DNA of 41,238 nt, taken from assembly GCA_944378225.1 (NCBI GenBank), contig CALWGE010000119.1:1-41238 (forward strand), given 5' to 3'. Shown one piece after another: positions 17,064-25,116 of the stretch. Each line of letters begins with the position of its first letter. Within the stretch, counting starts at the first letter, position 1. The translations under genes were made by a program, and so were the position numbers. The notes beneath the pieces are model-generated. The model saw nothing but the letters and a program-made list of their open reading frames with translations. It searched no databases and was not told where the DNA came from. The stretch is from an uncultured Merdimonas sp. GTDB taxonomy: Bacteria; Bacillota; Clostridia; Lachnospirales; Lachnospiraceae.

Positions 17064-17094
17064 AAAAAAGAGCAGCACTCACCAGGAGTGCTGC
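17064..17094 (-). terminator. Terminator inside the MATE/ABC remnant
   Basis: GCAGCACT-loop-AGTGCTGC (17072-17094), followed on the minus strand by TCTTTTTT. It probably once ended the ABC transporter gene whose tail lies just upstream. Confidence 0.8.
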
Positions 17095-17331
17095 CCGCTG
17101 CGGCCGGGATTCCGGCACCAGGATGACATTGGCGTTCTGCACCGTGGACAGCCGGTGAGAGATAACAAAGGTCTGCTCGTTGACGGTACCGCCAAACAGT
17201 GGGATAAGGGGCGTCTGAAACAGCAGGTACAAGGCCGTCAGCACCGGCAGCGAGATGATGCAGGGCACCGCATACCGGCCCATCAGCTTGCCCACGGGCC
17301 GGGTGCCCAGAAACTGGTTTGAAGATTCCAT
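17095..17331 (-). pseudogene. Chimeric remnant: MATE efflux protein pieces joined to an ABC exporter C-terminus
   Basis: From ATG at 17331 the peptide starts like a MATE family transporter (NQFLGTRPVGKLMGRYAVPCI). It then jumps to a later MATE piece (LLFQTPLIPLFGGTVNEQTF), then directly to the H-loop region of an ABC exporter ATPase (VISHRLSTVQNANVILVPE). So at least two deletions fused the ends of two neighbouring efflux genes. The native stop is lost; the frame runs past a terminator to 16987, overlapping the sigma gene start. It is not expected to work. Confidence 0.75.
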
Positions 17332-17479
17332 AAAAAACGGTTCCGCCTTTCTTGCAAAAAAATAACGTGCGGCCCTGCTACGCAACCGGAATTACGCAGC
17401 AAGGCCACACGTTGGCAGTTACAGTATACCGGATTTTGTCCCGGGTTGCAAAGGCAGTTTTGAACAAAAAAGGCCGGGA

Positions 17480-18166
17480 TTACGGGATGACGAAACGGTA
17501 CCCCAGGCCGCGCACCGTCTGGATATACCGCGGGCGGGAGGGGTCATCCTCGATTTTGGCGCGCAGGCGGTTGATGTACACCATGATGGCGTTTTCATCA
17601 ATGATGGCCGAACCCCACACCAGGTCATAGATCATATCCTTGGAGAAGATATGGTTCACATTGTCCATAAACAGCTTGATGATGGCGTTTTCCTTGGAGG
17701 AGAGGACGATCTCCTGCCCGTTTTTGTAAAAGCGGAGGGTGCTGGTATTGTACTGGAAGGGACCGGCGGTGATCACCTGGTCCGACCCGGGCAGGCTGCC
17801 CCGGCTGCGGCGGATGAGGGCTTTTGCCTTGGCCGCCAGGGTGACGGGGTTGAGGGGCTTGGTGATGTAGTCATCCGCCCCGATGTCCAGGCCATAGAGG
17901 GTGTCGTAGTCCTCCTTGCGGCCGCTGACGATGATGATGGGAATTTTGCTGCCGTTCTGCCGGATCTGCTGGATGACCTGGAAACCGTCCATGCCGGACA
18001 GGTTGATATCCAGCAAAATCAGGTCGTATTGTTTCTGTTTGAGCATGGCAAGGCACGCTTCGCCGGAATCGGCGGTTTCGGCCTGCATGCCGTTGCTGCC
18101 GATCACCTTATATAACATGGTCGAAACGGCTTTATCGTCATCCACGATGAGTACAAGATCCGCCAC
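17480..18166 (-). CDS. OmpR/PhoB-family response regulator
   Basis: 228 aa. The start is GTG at 18166, seven bases after AAGGGGG. The receiver domain (1-120) has acidic DDD near residues 9-11, phosphoacceptor Asp53 (LILLDINLSG) and Lys103 (DDYITKPL). The C-terminal winged helix (about 135-228) has SSKENAIIKLFMDN and the recognition region ENAIMVYINRLRAKIEDDPSRPRYIQTVRGLGYRF. It diverges from the histidine kinase at 18255; they are almost certainly partners although on opposite strands. Confidence 0.92.
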   Translation of the reverse strand: MADLVLIVDDDKAVSTMLYKVIGSNGMQAETADSGEACLAMLKQKQYDLILLDINLSGMDGFQVIQQIRQNGSKIPIIIVSGRKEDYDTLYGLDIGADDYITKPLNPVTLAAKAKALIRRSRGSLPGSDQVITAGPFQYNTSTLRFYKNGQEIVLSSKENAIIKLFMDNVNHIFSKDMIYDLVWGSAIIDENAIMVYINRLRAKIEDDPSRPRYIQTVRGLGYRFVIP

Positions 18167-18254
18167 CGTGCATCCCCCTTTACATGGTATGGTTCTTACA
18201 GTATGATATCCAGTATAAAGATGCGCGCAGCCTTTGGCAAGGGGGAGATTCTGA
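18167..18254. promoter_or_regulatory. Divergent promoter region of the two-component pair
   Basis: 88 bp separate the two start codons. It holds a TATAAA-like -10 on the plus strand near 18215-18220 and several TAT-rich stretches, with no clear -35 on either strand, as expected for a regulated promoter. Confidence 0.35.
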
Positions 18255-20009
18255 TTGAAGCAATTCATCCGGCAGGAGCGTAAATTTCTGGCGGCCATGG
18301 TGCTGACGCTGCTGCTGATTTTTGCCGGGATCTTTATGGTGTTCCGCGTTTTTCAGCAGTACGAAAGCCTTATCATTGAAAACGAGGACCGCCAGCTTCT
18401 GGGGCTGGCCCGCTCGGTGGACCGCAGCATCACCAGCTATCTGCAGCAGATCTCCCGGGATCTGCAGCACACCCTGCAGCGCGACGGCATGGAGGATGCG
18501 GAAGAAACCTGCCGCCGGACCGGGGACCCCGACGCCCTTGCCCGCCAGCTGGAGGGGACCATTCTGACGCAGCACCCCCTGGCCTACGATGTGCTTTGCC
18601 TGGAGGGCGAGAGCATCCTGTATTCCGCGCGGGGAAAAACCGACTACACCTTCCCCGCCGACGCCGGGCTGGCGGGGGACGTTGCCATCCGCCCCTGCCT
18701 GGACGCCGACGGGACCATCTATCTTTCCTTTGTAAAGGAAACCGAATCCCGGCCGCAGTACGCCGTGCTGGTGGAACTGACCGCCTTTTACGACACGGTG
18801 GCGGGGAACCTCATCGCCGGTACCCAGGACCGTATTCTGCTGCTGGACGCCGGGGGACGGACCGTGGTGTACCAGACGGCGGAGGGCGTCACGGCGGAAC
18901 GCATCGGCAGCGATGCCCGGGCCGCCATCCAGCAGGAGGAACTGGATGCGCTGCTGGGCTGCCGGGACGGCGGCGAGCCGATGACCCTGTTCTACCAGGC
19001 CCGGGCCGCCGGGGGCGCCAAAGCCTACACCGCGCGGATGGCCGCCCTGCCGGCCGAGGGGAACAACGGCGTCTTTGTGGTGGGGGCCTCCCTGAATTTC
19101 GAGACCATCAAGCGGCCCATCCAGATGTCCACCATACGCCTGACCGCCTACAGCAGCATGATCGTGGTGGGCATTCTGCTGCTGGCCGGGTCCATCGTGC
19201 TGGCGACCCGCCGCAGCGCCCGGGCCCAGCAGGAGGTGCTCACCCTGCGGGAGCAGAACCTGGCCCTGGAGGAAGTGACCAAAAAGACCCAGGCGCTGGC
19301 CCACCACCAACGGCTGGAGATCATCGGCACCCTGACGTCCAGCATCGCCCATGAATTCAACAATCTGCTGACCCCCATCATGGGGTATTCCATCATGGTG
19401 CTGGAAAAACTGCCCCCGGAGGACGAAGAGACCTGCGACAACGTGCTGGAAATCTACGAGGCATCCCGGAAGGCCAAAACCATCATCTCCCGCCTTTCGG
19501 ACCTTTCCCGGAAAAACACCGCCCTTACCTTCCAGTATCTTTCGCCGGATGATCTGGCCCAGCGGGCGCTGGATATCGCCTCCCCCGCCAGGCCCCCCAA
19601 AGTGCAGGCACAAAGCCGCCTGCAATGCCGCCACCTGTGGCTGTACGGCAACGAGATCCAGCTTTCCCAGATGCTGCTGAACCTGATTTTGAACGCCTAC
19701 CAGGCCATGGAGGCAGAGGGCGGCGCCCTGACCGTCACCACCGGGGCGGAGGGGGACGAGATCTGCTTCCGCATTGCCGACACCGGCCCCGGCATCGACC
19801 CCGCGGTGCGGAAGGATATCTTTGAGCCCTTCTTTACCACCAAGGAACGGGGCAAAGGCACCGGTCTGGGGCTGGCCATTGTGCAGCAGGTGGCCCAGGA
19901 GCACCACGGCAAGGTCTGTGTGGACAGCGAACCGGGCCGGGGCACCACCATGACCGTGCGCCTGCCCATGCCCGCCCGGGAGGACGAACCTGAACCCGAT
20001 TCTTTATAA
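18255..20009 (+). CDS. Membrane-bound sensor histidine kinase
   Basis: 584 aa. It starts with TTG at 18255 after GGGGGAG; no upstream ATG fits. Membrane helix 1 spans about 12-31 and helix 2 about 297-317, enclosing a roughly 260-aa extracellular sensor of dCache-like size. The dimerisation/phosphoacceptor block is GTLTSSIAHEFNNLLTPI with His366. The ATPase domain shows the N box (MLLNLILNAYQAM), G1 (DTGPGIDP), F box and G2 (GTGLGLAIVQQV). The HEFNN type of acceptor is NtrB/hybrid-like, whereas its partner is OmpR-like. There is no HAMP or PAS between helix 2 and the acceptor. The signal is unknown. Confidence 0.92.
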   Translation: MKQFIRQERKFLAAMVLTLLLIFAGIFMVFRVFQQYESLIIENEDRQLLGLARSVDRSITSYLQQISRDLQHTLQRDGMEDAEETCRRTGDPDALARQLEGTILTQHPLAYDVLCLEGESILYSARGKTDYTFPADAGLAGDVAIRPCLDADGTIYLSFVKETESRPQYAVLVELTAFYDTVAGNLIAGTQDRILLLDAGGRTVVYQTAEGVTAERIGSDARAAIQQEELDALLGCRDGGEPMTLFYQARAAGGAKAYTARMAALPAEGNNGVFVVGASLNFETIKRPIQMSTIRLTAYSSMIVVGILLLAGSIVLATRRSARAQQEVLTLREQNLALEEVTKKTQALAHHQRLEIIGTLTSSIAHEFNNLLTPIMGYSIMVLEKLPPEDEETCDNVLEIYEASRKAKTIISRLSDLSRKNTALTFQYLSPDDLAQRALDIASPARPPKVQAQSRLQCRHLWLYGNEIQLSQMLLNLILNAYQAMEAEGGALTVTTGAEGDEICFRIADTGPGIDPAVRKDIFEPFFTTKERGKGTGLGLAIVQQVAQEHHGKVCVDSEPGRGTTMTVRLPMPAREDEPEPDSL

Positions 20010-20017
20010 CCCCCCGC

Positions 20018-20064
20018 AAGGCCGGATACTTTTCCGCAAGGAGAGGTATCCGGCCTTGTTTCTT
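20018..20064 (+). terminator. Terminator of the histidine kinase gene
   Basis: AAGGCCGGATAC (20018-20029) pairs with GTATCCGGCCTT (20046-20057), followed by GTTTCTT. Confidence 0.8.
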
Positions 20065-20087
20065 AACAAATATTAAGGGTAGGGTAA

Positions 20088-20115
20088 TTTTGCATTAAGC
20101 CGCGCTCGTTATAAT
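20088..20115 (+). promoter_or_regulatory. Candidate promoter of the EET-like operon
   Basis: A consensus TATAAT (20110-20115) lies 44 bp before the first gene. The -35 is weak (TTTTGC at 20088, 16-bp spacer). Confidence 0.5.
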
Positions 20116-20158
20116 TTTGGCAAATCGTTTTTTTCTGGGAATAGAACGGAGCCGGCGG

Positions 20159-20656
20159 ATGATTATAACCATTGCACGGAAATACGGCAGCGGCGGGCGG
20201 GAGATCGGCCGCCGCCTGGCCCGGGAACTGGACATTCCCTTTTACCATGTGGACGCCCTGCCCACCGGCGGCGGCGACGGCTGGCAGGAACAGATTTTGC
20301 AGCTGGCCGCCAAAGGCCCCTGTGTGATGGTGGGCTTTTGCGCCGACCACCTGCTGGCCGGGCGCGAGGGCGTCATGCGGGTGTTCATCCACTGCGATAT
20401 GGCCCAGCGCCTGCGGCGCATCATGGAGGAAAACGGCCTTACCCGGGAGGAAGCCCAGCGGGAGGCCCTGTTCCAGGACCGGGAGCGGTCCCGGCTGTAC
20501 GGGTATTATACCGGGGAAAAGTGGACCGGCCTGGACCGCTACGACCTGACCATCAACTGCAGCCTTTTGGGCACGGCGGGCACCGTGGACCTGCTGCGCC
20601 AGTTTGTGGCGCTGAACGTGATGCGCAAACGCAGAGGCTTGTATGAGGAACGATAA
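20159..20656 (+). CDS. Cytidylate-kinase-like family protein
   Basis: 165 aa P-loop kinase-like protein. The start MIITIARKYGSGGREIG at 20159 is the standard opening of the cytidylate kinase-like family, whose Walker A is the altered YGSGGREIGRRLA. The middle has a lid-like Arg-rich stretch (MEENGLTREEAQREALFQDRERSRLYGYYTGEKW), then YDLTINCSLLG. Family members of this class occur next to EetA/EetB-type genes in clostridia and are of uncertain substrate. Its last 14 bases overlap the NusG_II gene. Confidence 0.8.
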   Translation: MIITIARKYGSGGREIGRRLARELDIPFYHVDALPTGGGDGWQEQILQLAAKGPCVMVGFCADHLLAGREGVMRVFIHCDMAQRLRRIMEENGLTREEAQREALFQDRERSRLYGYYTGEKWTGLDRYDLTINCSLLGTAGTVDLLRQFVALNVMRKRRGLYEER

Positions 20657-21044
20657 ACACACCCAGCCCCGGCTGACCCTGTGCCGGGGGGATATTCTGG
20701 CCGCGGCCCTGATCTTTCTGGCCGCCGTGGCCCTGCTGGTGTATTTCGGCACAGGCGCCCGCGGCAACGCCGCCACCGTCCAGGTATGGCAGGACGGCAC
20801 CCTGCAGGGGGAGTACCCCCTGGCGGTGGACCGGGAATTTGTGGTGGCGGGCCGTTACCACAACACCGTGCAGATCCAGAACGGCCGGGTCTGCATCCTG
20901 GACGCCGACTGCCCGGGGCAGGACTGCGTCAAGAGCGGCTGGCACAAGGACACCGGGCGCAGCATCGTCTGCCTGCCCAACCGGCTGGAACTGCGGCTGG
21001 TGGGCGGGGCGGCTGAACCCGAGATCGACGGCGTTACCGGATAG
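20643..21044 (+). CDS. eetA: NusG domain II membrane protein (EetA-like)
   Basis: 133 aa. One membrane helix (about 18-38) is followed by an extracellular NusG_II domain. The conserved cysteines are Cys84, Cys90, Cys95 and Cys110 in CILDADCPGQDCVKSGW and IVCLPNRLEL. In Listeria and Lactiplantibacillus EET loci, EetA is a NusG_II protein of this form acting with EetB to pass electrons from the quinone pool to flavin carriers. The domain call is firm; the EET role is inferred from the neighbours. It overlaps the upstream gene by 14 bp. Confidence 0.8.
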   Translation: MRNDKHTQPRLTLCRGDILAAALIFLAAVALLVYFGTGARGNAATVQVWQDGTLQGEYPLAVDREFVVAGRYHNTVQIQNGRVCILDADCPGQDCVKSGWHKDTGRSIVCLPNRLELRLVGGAAEPEIDGVTG

Positions 21045-21055
21045 GAGGCTGCACC

Positions 21056-21604
21056 ATGGACAAAACCCGACGCCTGGCCCGGGGCGCACTGCTGACCGCC
21101 CTGGCCCTGGGCTTATCCTATATGGAACGGTTCATCCCCCTGCAATTGCTGATTCCCCTGCCGGGCATCAAGCTGGGGCTGGCCAATGTTGTAACGCTGT
21201 TTGCCGTGTACTTTCTGGGCAGCCGGGCCGCTTTGCAGATCCTTTGCGTGCGGTGCCTGCTGGGGTCCCTGTTCGGGGGCGGCGTTACCGCGTTTTTCTT
21301 TTCCATCACCGGGGGGCTGCTGGCGCTGGCCGCCATGGTGCTTGCACGGCGGCTGCCCTTTCTTTCCATCTACGGGGTCAGCGTCTGCGGCGCGGCGGCC
21401 CACCATGTGGGGCAGATTTTGGTGGCGGTGGCGCTGCTGCGCTCCGGCTATGTGTTTGCGTACCTGCCCTTTCTGCTGCTGGTCGCCATCGCCACCGGCT
21501 TTTTGACCGGCGCCGTCTCGGCGGCCTGTTTCCGGGCCATGATCGCGGCGGACCTGCCCTTTACATCGAATATGGAGGCAACGTATGTTGGTAAAATTCA
21601 TTGA
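21056..21604 (+). CDS. eetB: Gx transporter family membrane protein (EetB-like; HepI annotation)
   Basis: 182 aa with about five membrane helices. The start follows ATAGGAGG. The family signature IPLQLLIPLPGIKLGLANVVTLFAVYFLG is unmistakable; databases often call it heptaprenyl diphosphate synthase component I. EetB of the flavin EET systems belongs here. It is 11 bp from eetA and overlaps the DUF1622 gene by 20 bp. Confidence 0.85.
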   Translation: MDKTRRLARGALLTALALGLSYMERFIPLQLLIPLPGIKLGLANVVTLFAVYFLGSRAALQILCVRCLLGSLFGGGVTAFFFSITGGLLALAAMVLARRLPFLSIYGVSVCGAAAHHVGQILVAVALLRSGYVFAYLPFLLLVAIATGFLTGAVSAACFRAMIAADLPFTSNMEATYVGKIH

Positions 21605-21914
21605 AATGATCCTGCCTACCCTGATTGCAATTCTGGAACTGATGGGCATTTTTGTGGTGGCCGTTTCTTCGGCGGCCGCCTTTGTGCGGTACCTGAAAGG
21701 GCTTGTGTCCCACACCAACGCGGACGTAAAGTTTGCCCTGGCCAACGGCCTGGCCACCAGCCTGGAATTCAAAATGGCGGCGGAGATTTTAAAGACGGTC
21801 CTGGTGCGCGAGATGAACGAGCTGATGGTCCTGGGCGCCGTCATCCTTTTACGGGCACTGTTGTCATTTCTGATCCACTTTGAAATGAAGCAGATAGATC
21901 ACACCGAATCATAA
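21585..21914 (+). CDS. DUF1622 small membrane protein
   Basis: 109 aa, three hydrophobic stretches (MILPTLIAILELMGIFVVAVSS, LEFKMAAEILKTVL, MVLGAVILLRALLSFLIHFE). The pattern of an N-terminal helix, LANGLATSLEFKMAAEIL, then VILLRALLSF fits DUF1622. Function is unknown; its place inside the EET-like operon suggests a membrane accessory role. The start follows TGGAGGC and lies inside the previous gene. Confidence 0.75.
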   Translation: MLVKFIEMILPTLIAILELMGIFVVAVSSAAAFVRYLKGLVSHTNADVKFALANGLATSLEFKMAAEILKTVLVREMNELMVLGAVILLRALLSFLIHFEMKQIDHTES

Positions 21915-21931
21915 TGCAGGAGGCATCACCC

Positions 21932-23005
21932 ATGAAAAAACTGTTTGCACTGATCCTGGCCGGCGCGCTGGCAGCAAGCTCCCTGACGGCCTGCGGCAGC
22001 ACCGCCGTGGTGGCGGTACCCCAGCCGGAGGCTACCACGCCCCCCGCCGCCGAACCGGCCCGGGAATCCACCCCGGAAACCTCCGGCGCTGCGGTCAAGA
22101 CCGGCTTTTACCTGGGCACCGATATTTCGGGCAGCAAAAGCGCCGCCGCCGAAGAGGAGGGCGTGGCCCAGGCCAACCTGGAACTGGTGGCCGTGACCCT
22201 CACCGACGAAGGGGTCATCGACGAATGCGTCATCGACGCCATCCAGTCCAAAATCAACTTTGACGCCACCGGCGCCATCACCACCGACCTGACCGCCCCC
22301 GTGCTCTCCAAAAATGAGCTGGGCGACGGCTACGGCATGAAAAAGGCCAGCGCCATCGGCAAGGAATGGTACGAGCAGGTCCAGGCCCTGGCCGACTATG
22401 TGGAAGGCAAGACGCTGGAGGAGATCCGCGGCATTGCGGTGACCGAGGAAGGCAAGGCGGGCGAGGCCGACCTGGCAGCTTCGGTGACCATCTCCATCGC
22501 CGGATACCTGGACGCCATCGAGCAGGCCGCCGCCAACGCCACCCACCTGGGCGCGCAGCAGGGCGACACCCTGGTGCTCACCACCGCCACCGACATAGCG
22601 GGCAGCAAGGACGCCGGGCCGGAGGGCGACGGTACCGCCCAGACCTACGCCACGGTGGCCGCCATCACCCTGAACGGCGATGTGATCACCAGCTGCATCA
22701 TCGACGCGGTGCAGGCCGATGTGAACTTTGACGCCACCGGCACCATCACCACCGACCTGACCGCCCCCGTGCTCTCCAAGAACGCGCTGGGCGACGACTA
22801 CGGCATGAAGAAGGCCAGCGCCATCGGCAAGGAATGGTACGAGCAGGCCGCCGCCTTCTCCGCCTACATGGTGGGCAAGACCCCCGAAGAGGTTTCCGGC
22901 ATCGCCGTCAACGAAAAGGGCGGCGCCGCCGACGCGGACCTGGCCGCCTCGGTGACCATCTCCATCGGGCAGTTCCAGGCCCTGGTAGCCAAGGCCGGGG
23001 CGTGA
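21932..23005 (+). CDS. Tandem-repeat lipoprotein, candidate flavin carrier (PplA-like)
   Basis: 357 aa. Lipobox LTAC gives lipidated Cys21; a Pro/Ala/Thr-rich linker follows to about residue 52. Two repeats about 156 aa apart each contain INFDATG or VNFDATG, DLTAPVLSKN, YGMKKASAIGKEWYEQ and a closing DLAASVTIS. The T of this last motif (Thr186, Thr342) sits six residues after Asp, as in the ApbE flavinylation consensus DxxSGAT. Listeria PplA is an FMN-carrying lipoprotein with two such domains. An ApbE gene follows directly. The flavinylation is inferred. Each repeat contains a near-identical 126-bp DNA block (22255-22380, 22723-22848), pointing to recent duplication or gene conversion. Confidence 0.8.
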   Translation: MKKLFALILAGALAASSLTACGSTAVVAVPQPEATTPPAAEPARESTPETSGAAVKTGFYLGTDISGSKSAAAEEEGVAQANLELVAVTLTDEGVIDECVIDAIQSKINFDATGAITTDLTAPVLSKNELGDGYGMKKASAIGKEWYEQVQALADYVEGKTLEEIRGIAVTEEGKAGEADLAASVTISIAGYLDAIEQAAANATHLGAQQGDTLVLTTATDIAGSKDAGPEGDGTAQTYATVAAITLNGDVITSCIIDAVQADVNFDATGTITTDLTAPVLSKNALGDDYGMKKASAIGKEWYEQAAAFSAYMVGKTPEEVSGIAVNEKGGAADADLAASVTISIGQFQALVAKAGA

Positions 23006-23033
23006 GTTTCTCCGCCCAAGTTCCCAGAACCCG

Positions 23034-23061
23034 GGGCGGTCCCCCTTCTGACCGCCCTTTT
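23034..23061 (+). terminator. Intra-operon terminator between lipoprotein and ApbE
   Basis: GGGCGGTC (23034-23041) pairs with GACCGCCC (23050-23057), followed by TTTT. It would lower ApbE transcription relative to the abundant carrier lipoprotein. Confidence 0.6.
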
Positions 23062-23081
23062 ATCCGGAAAGTAGAGATTGT

Positions 23082-24116
23082 ATGAAGCGATTGTTCCCCT
23101 TGTTCCTGGCGCTGGTCCTGCTTTGCGGGTGCACAGCCCCGCCGGCCAAAACGGAGGAGGCTGCGTCCAGGCGCTACGAAGCCACCTTTCTGACCCTGTT
23201 CGACACGGTGACCACCATCGTGGGCTATGCAGAAACAGAGGCGGATTTTTCCGCCACGGCCCAGGCCCTGCACGACGAGCTGCTGGAATACCACCAGCTG
23301 TACGACATTTACAACGAGTACGAGGGCATGAACAACCTCAAGACCGTCAACGACCACGCCGGGCAGGCCCCGGTACCCGTGGACCGGAAGATCATCGACC
23401 TGCTGCTCTTCAGCAAGGAGCTGTATGCCCGGACCGGGGGCAAGGTGAACATCGCCATGGGCAGCGTACTGAGCCTGTGGCACGACGCCCGGGAGCTGGG
23501 CATTGAATTCCCCGACCAGGCGGCGCTGCCCGACCGGGACGCCCTGGAACAGGCCGCCGCCCATACCGGCATCGACAGCATCCAGATCGACGAGGAAAAC
23601 GGCACGGTGTTTTTCACCGACCCGGAAGTGCGGCTGGATGTGGGCGCCATTGCCAAGGGCTACGCCGTGCAGCAGGTGTGCGGCAGCGCCCCCGCCGGGC
23701 TGCTCATCAGCGTAGGCGGCAACGTCTGCGCCACCGGCCCCAAGCCGGAAAGCGGCCAGCCCTGGGTGGTGGGCATCCAGAGCCCCGCCGCCCCGGAAGA
23801 ATATCTCCACACCATCTATGTAGAGAATTTCTCGGTGGTGACCAGCGGGGACTACCAGCGGTATTTTACGGTGGACGGCGTGGCCTACCACCACATCATC
23901 GATCCCGACACCCTCTACCCCGCAGACTACTGGCGTTCCGTCACCATCCTGTGCCCCGATTCCGGCCTGGCGGACGCCCTTTCCACCGCCCTGTTCACCC
24001 TGCCCCGGCAGGAGGGACAGGCCCTGCTGGACGCCTTTGGGGCACAGGCCATGTGGGTGCAGCCCGACGGCAGCATCCTCTACAGCCCCGGCTTCCGGGA
24101 GTATATCCGCACATAA
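23082..24116 (+). CDS. apbE: ApbE/FmnB-type FAD:protein FMN transferase lipoprotein
   Basis: 344 aa. The signal peptide ends in a lipobox (LLCGC, Cys at about 17), so it is anchored outside the membrane. ApbE features: FDTVTTIVGYAE at the start, the FMN/FAD pocket (KVNIAMGSVLSLWHDAR), LDVGAIAKGYAVQQV, SVGGNVCATGPK, SVVTSGDYQRYF and the metal-binding HHIIDPDTLYPA. It moves FMN from FAD to Thr or Ser of carrier proteins; the tandem-repeat lipoprotein just upstream is the natural substrate. It lies last in the EET-like operon. Confidence 0.93.
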   Translation: MKRLFPLFLALVLLCGCTAPPAKTEEAASRRYEATFLTLFDTVTTIVGYAETEADFSATAQALHDELLEYHQLYDIYNEYEGMNNLKTVNDHAGQAPVPVDRKIIDLLLFSKELYARTGGKVNIAMGSVLSLWHDARELGIEFPDQAALPDRDALEQAAAHTGIDSIQIDEENGTVFFTDPEVRLDVGAIAKGYAVQQVCGSAPAGLLISVGGNVCATGPKPESGQPWVVGIQSPAAPEEYLHTIYVENFSVVTSGDYQRYFTVDGVAYHHIIDPDTLYPADYWRSVTILCPDSGLADALSTALFTLPRQEGQALLDAFGAQAMWVQPDGSILYSPGFREYIRT

Positions 24117-24149
24117 GTTCCTACCACTCATAAGATTGAGGTGTAAGCA

Positions 24150-24842
24150 ATGAGAAAACTGTTTTGGGGCGGCATCCACCCGGAGGGGCACAAGGACCTC
24201 TCCCGCGGCGGCGCCCCCGTTCCCGCCCCCCTACCGGTGCAGGTGAGCATCCGCCAGGGCATCGACTACCTGGGCGCCATCGCCCGCAGCCTGCTGCGCC
24301 AGGGCTTCAAGCGCCAGGTGTACATCAGCTTCCACGGCCCGGCCCACATGACCTGCAGCCCCATGGTGCGGGATTTCTTTGACGAGACCGGCGTGCCCAT
24401 CCTGTACATGGACCTGACGATGCAGATGATGCGCAACGCCCGGGACCTGTTCAAATCCATGGACAGCTTCCACGCCATCACGGTGGGCGCCTACGACATC
24501 ATGGGCCGCCTGCAGGATGTGCCCCTGAACACCGAATACCACCACACCGATCCCCAGAGCTGTGCCCCCTTTGACGATATCTTCGGCATGGCGTACCAGA
24601 GCGCCGCCATCGGCTACTGCTTCGCCGAGCACAAGGACCACATGAGCACCCCCGCCATCCCCGACGAAGCCACCCGCAGTGCGCTGGCCGCCGAGGGCCG
24701 CGAGCTCATTGAGGCGCTGGTGGCCCGGATGGATATGCCCCATGTGGTGGCCCAGATGCGCAGCCTGGAAGCCTACAACACCGAGGTTGCCAGGAAATAC
24801 CCCTGGGTGCCCTACGCCGGGGCGCTGGATTACAAAGCCTGA
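24150..24842 (+). CDS. Creatininase-superfamily-like protein, possibly N-terminally short
   Basis: 230 aa. The start follows GAGGT. The block YLGAIARSLLRQGFKRQVYISFHGPAHMT resembles the creatininase core (Gly-Phe then a NGHGGN-like loop, here SFHGPAHM). The classical N-terminal metal motif GSTEQHGPH is not seen; only WGGIHPEGHKDLS opens the chain. It may be a divergent or shortened member. The relation to the EET genes is unclear: it follows ApbE by 33 bp on the same strand, so co-transcription is possible. Moderate to low confidence. Confidence 0.5.
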   Translation: MRKLFWGGIHPEGHKDLSRGGAPVPAPLPVQVSIRQGIDYLGAIARSLLRQGFKRQVYISFHGPAHMTCSPMVRDFFDETGVPILYMDLTMQMMRNARDLFKSMDSFHAITVGAYDIMGRLQDVPLNTEYHHTDPQSCAPFDDIFGMAYQSAAIGYCFAEHKDHMSTPAIPDEATRSALAAEGRELIEALVARMDMPHVVAQMRSLEAYNTEVARKYPWVPYAGALDYKA

Positions 24843-24868
24843 TTTTCCCCCTTTTCTTCCATAGAGAA

Positions 24869-24905
24869 ATCCCCGCTGCCCGAAAAAGGCAGCGGGGATT
24901 TTTGT
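24869..24905 (+). terminator. Rho-independent terminator ending the EET-like operon
   Basis: ATCCCCGCTGCC (24869-24880) and GGCAGCGGGGAT (24888-24899) form a perfect stem followed by TTTTTG. Confidence 0.9.
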
Positions 24906-25007
24906 TGCTTGCGAAAGATTGCTTTCGCAGCTGGCCAGTGAGCGACAGCGGGGCCGTTATTGTTTCCTGCCCACAAGCAGCGGTCGCAAAAATATTGCCA
25001 AAAAGTC

Positions 25008-25036
25008 TTGTCAAACATTCTAGAATTTTATACAAT
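25008..25036 (+). promoter_or_regulatory. Promoter of the MBL-fold gene
   Basis: TTGTCA (25008-25013), a 17-bp spacer and TACAAT (25031-25036) lie in an AT-rich 270-bp intergenic stretch that holds nothing else recognisable. Confidence 0.75.
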
Positions 25037-25116
25037 AAAGCAAAACTCGATATTTTCTTGTCCCTTTCCCCATTCTCCTGGTTTTCAAAAGTTCGTTTAC
25101 AAGGAGGTATTTGTCC

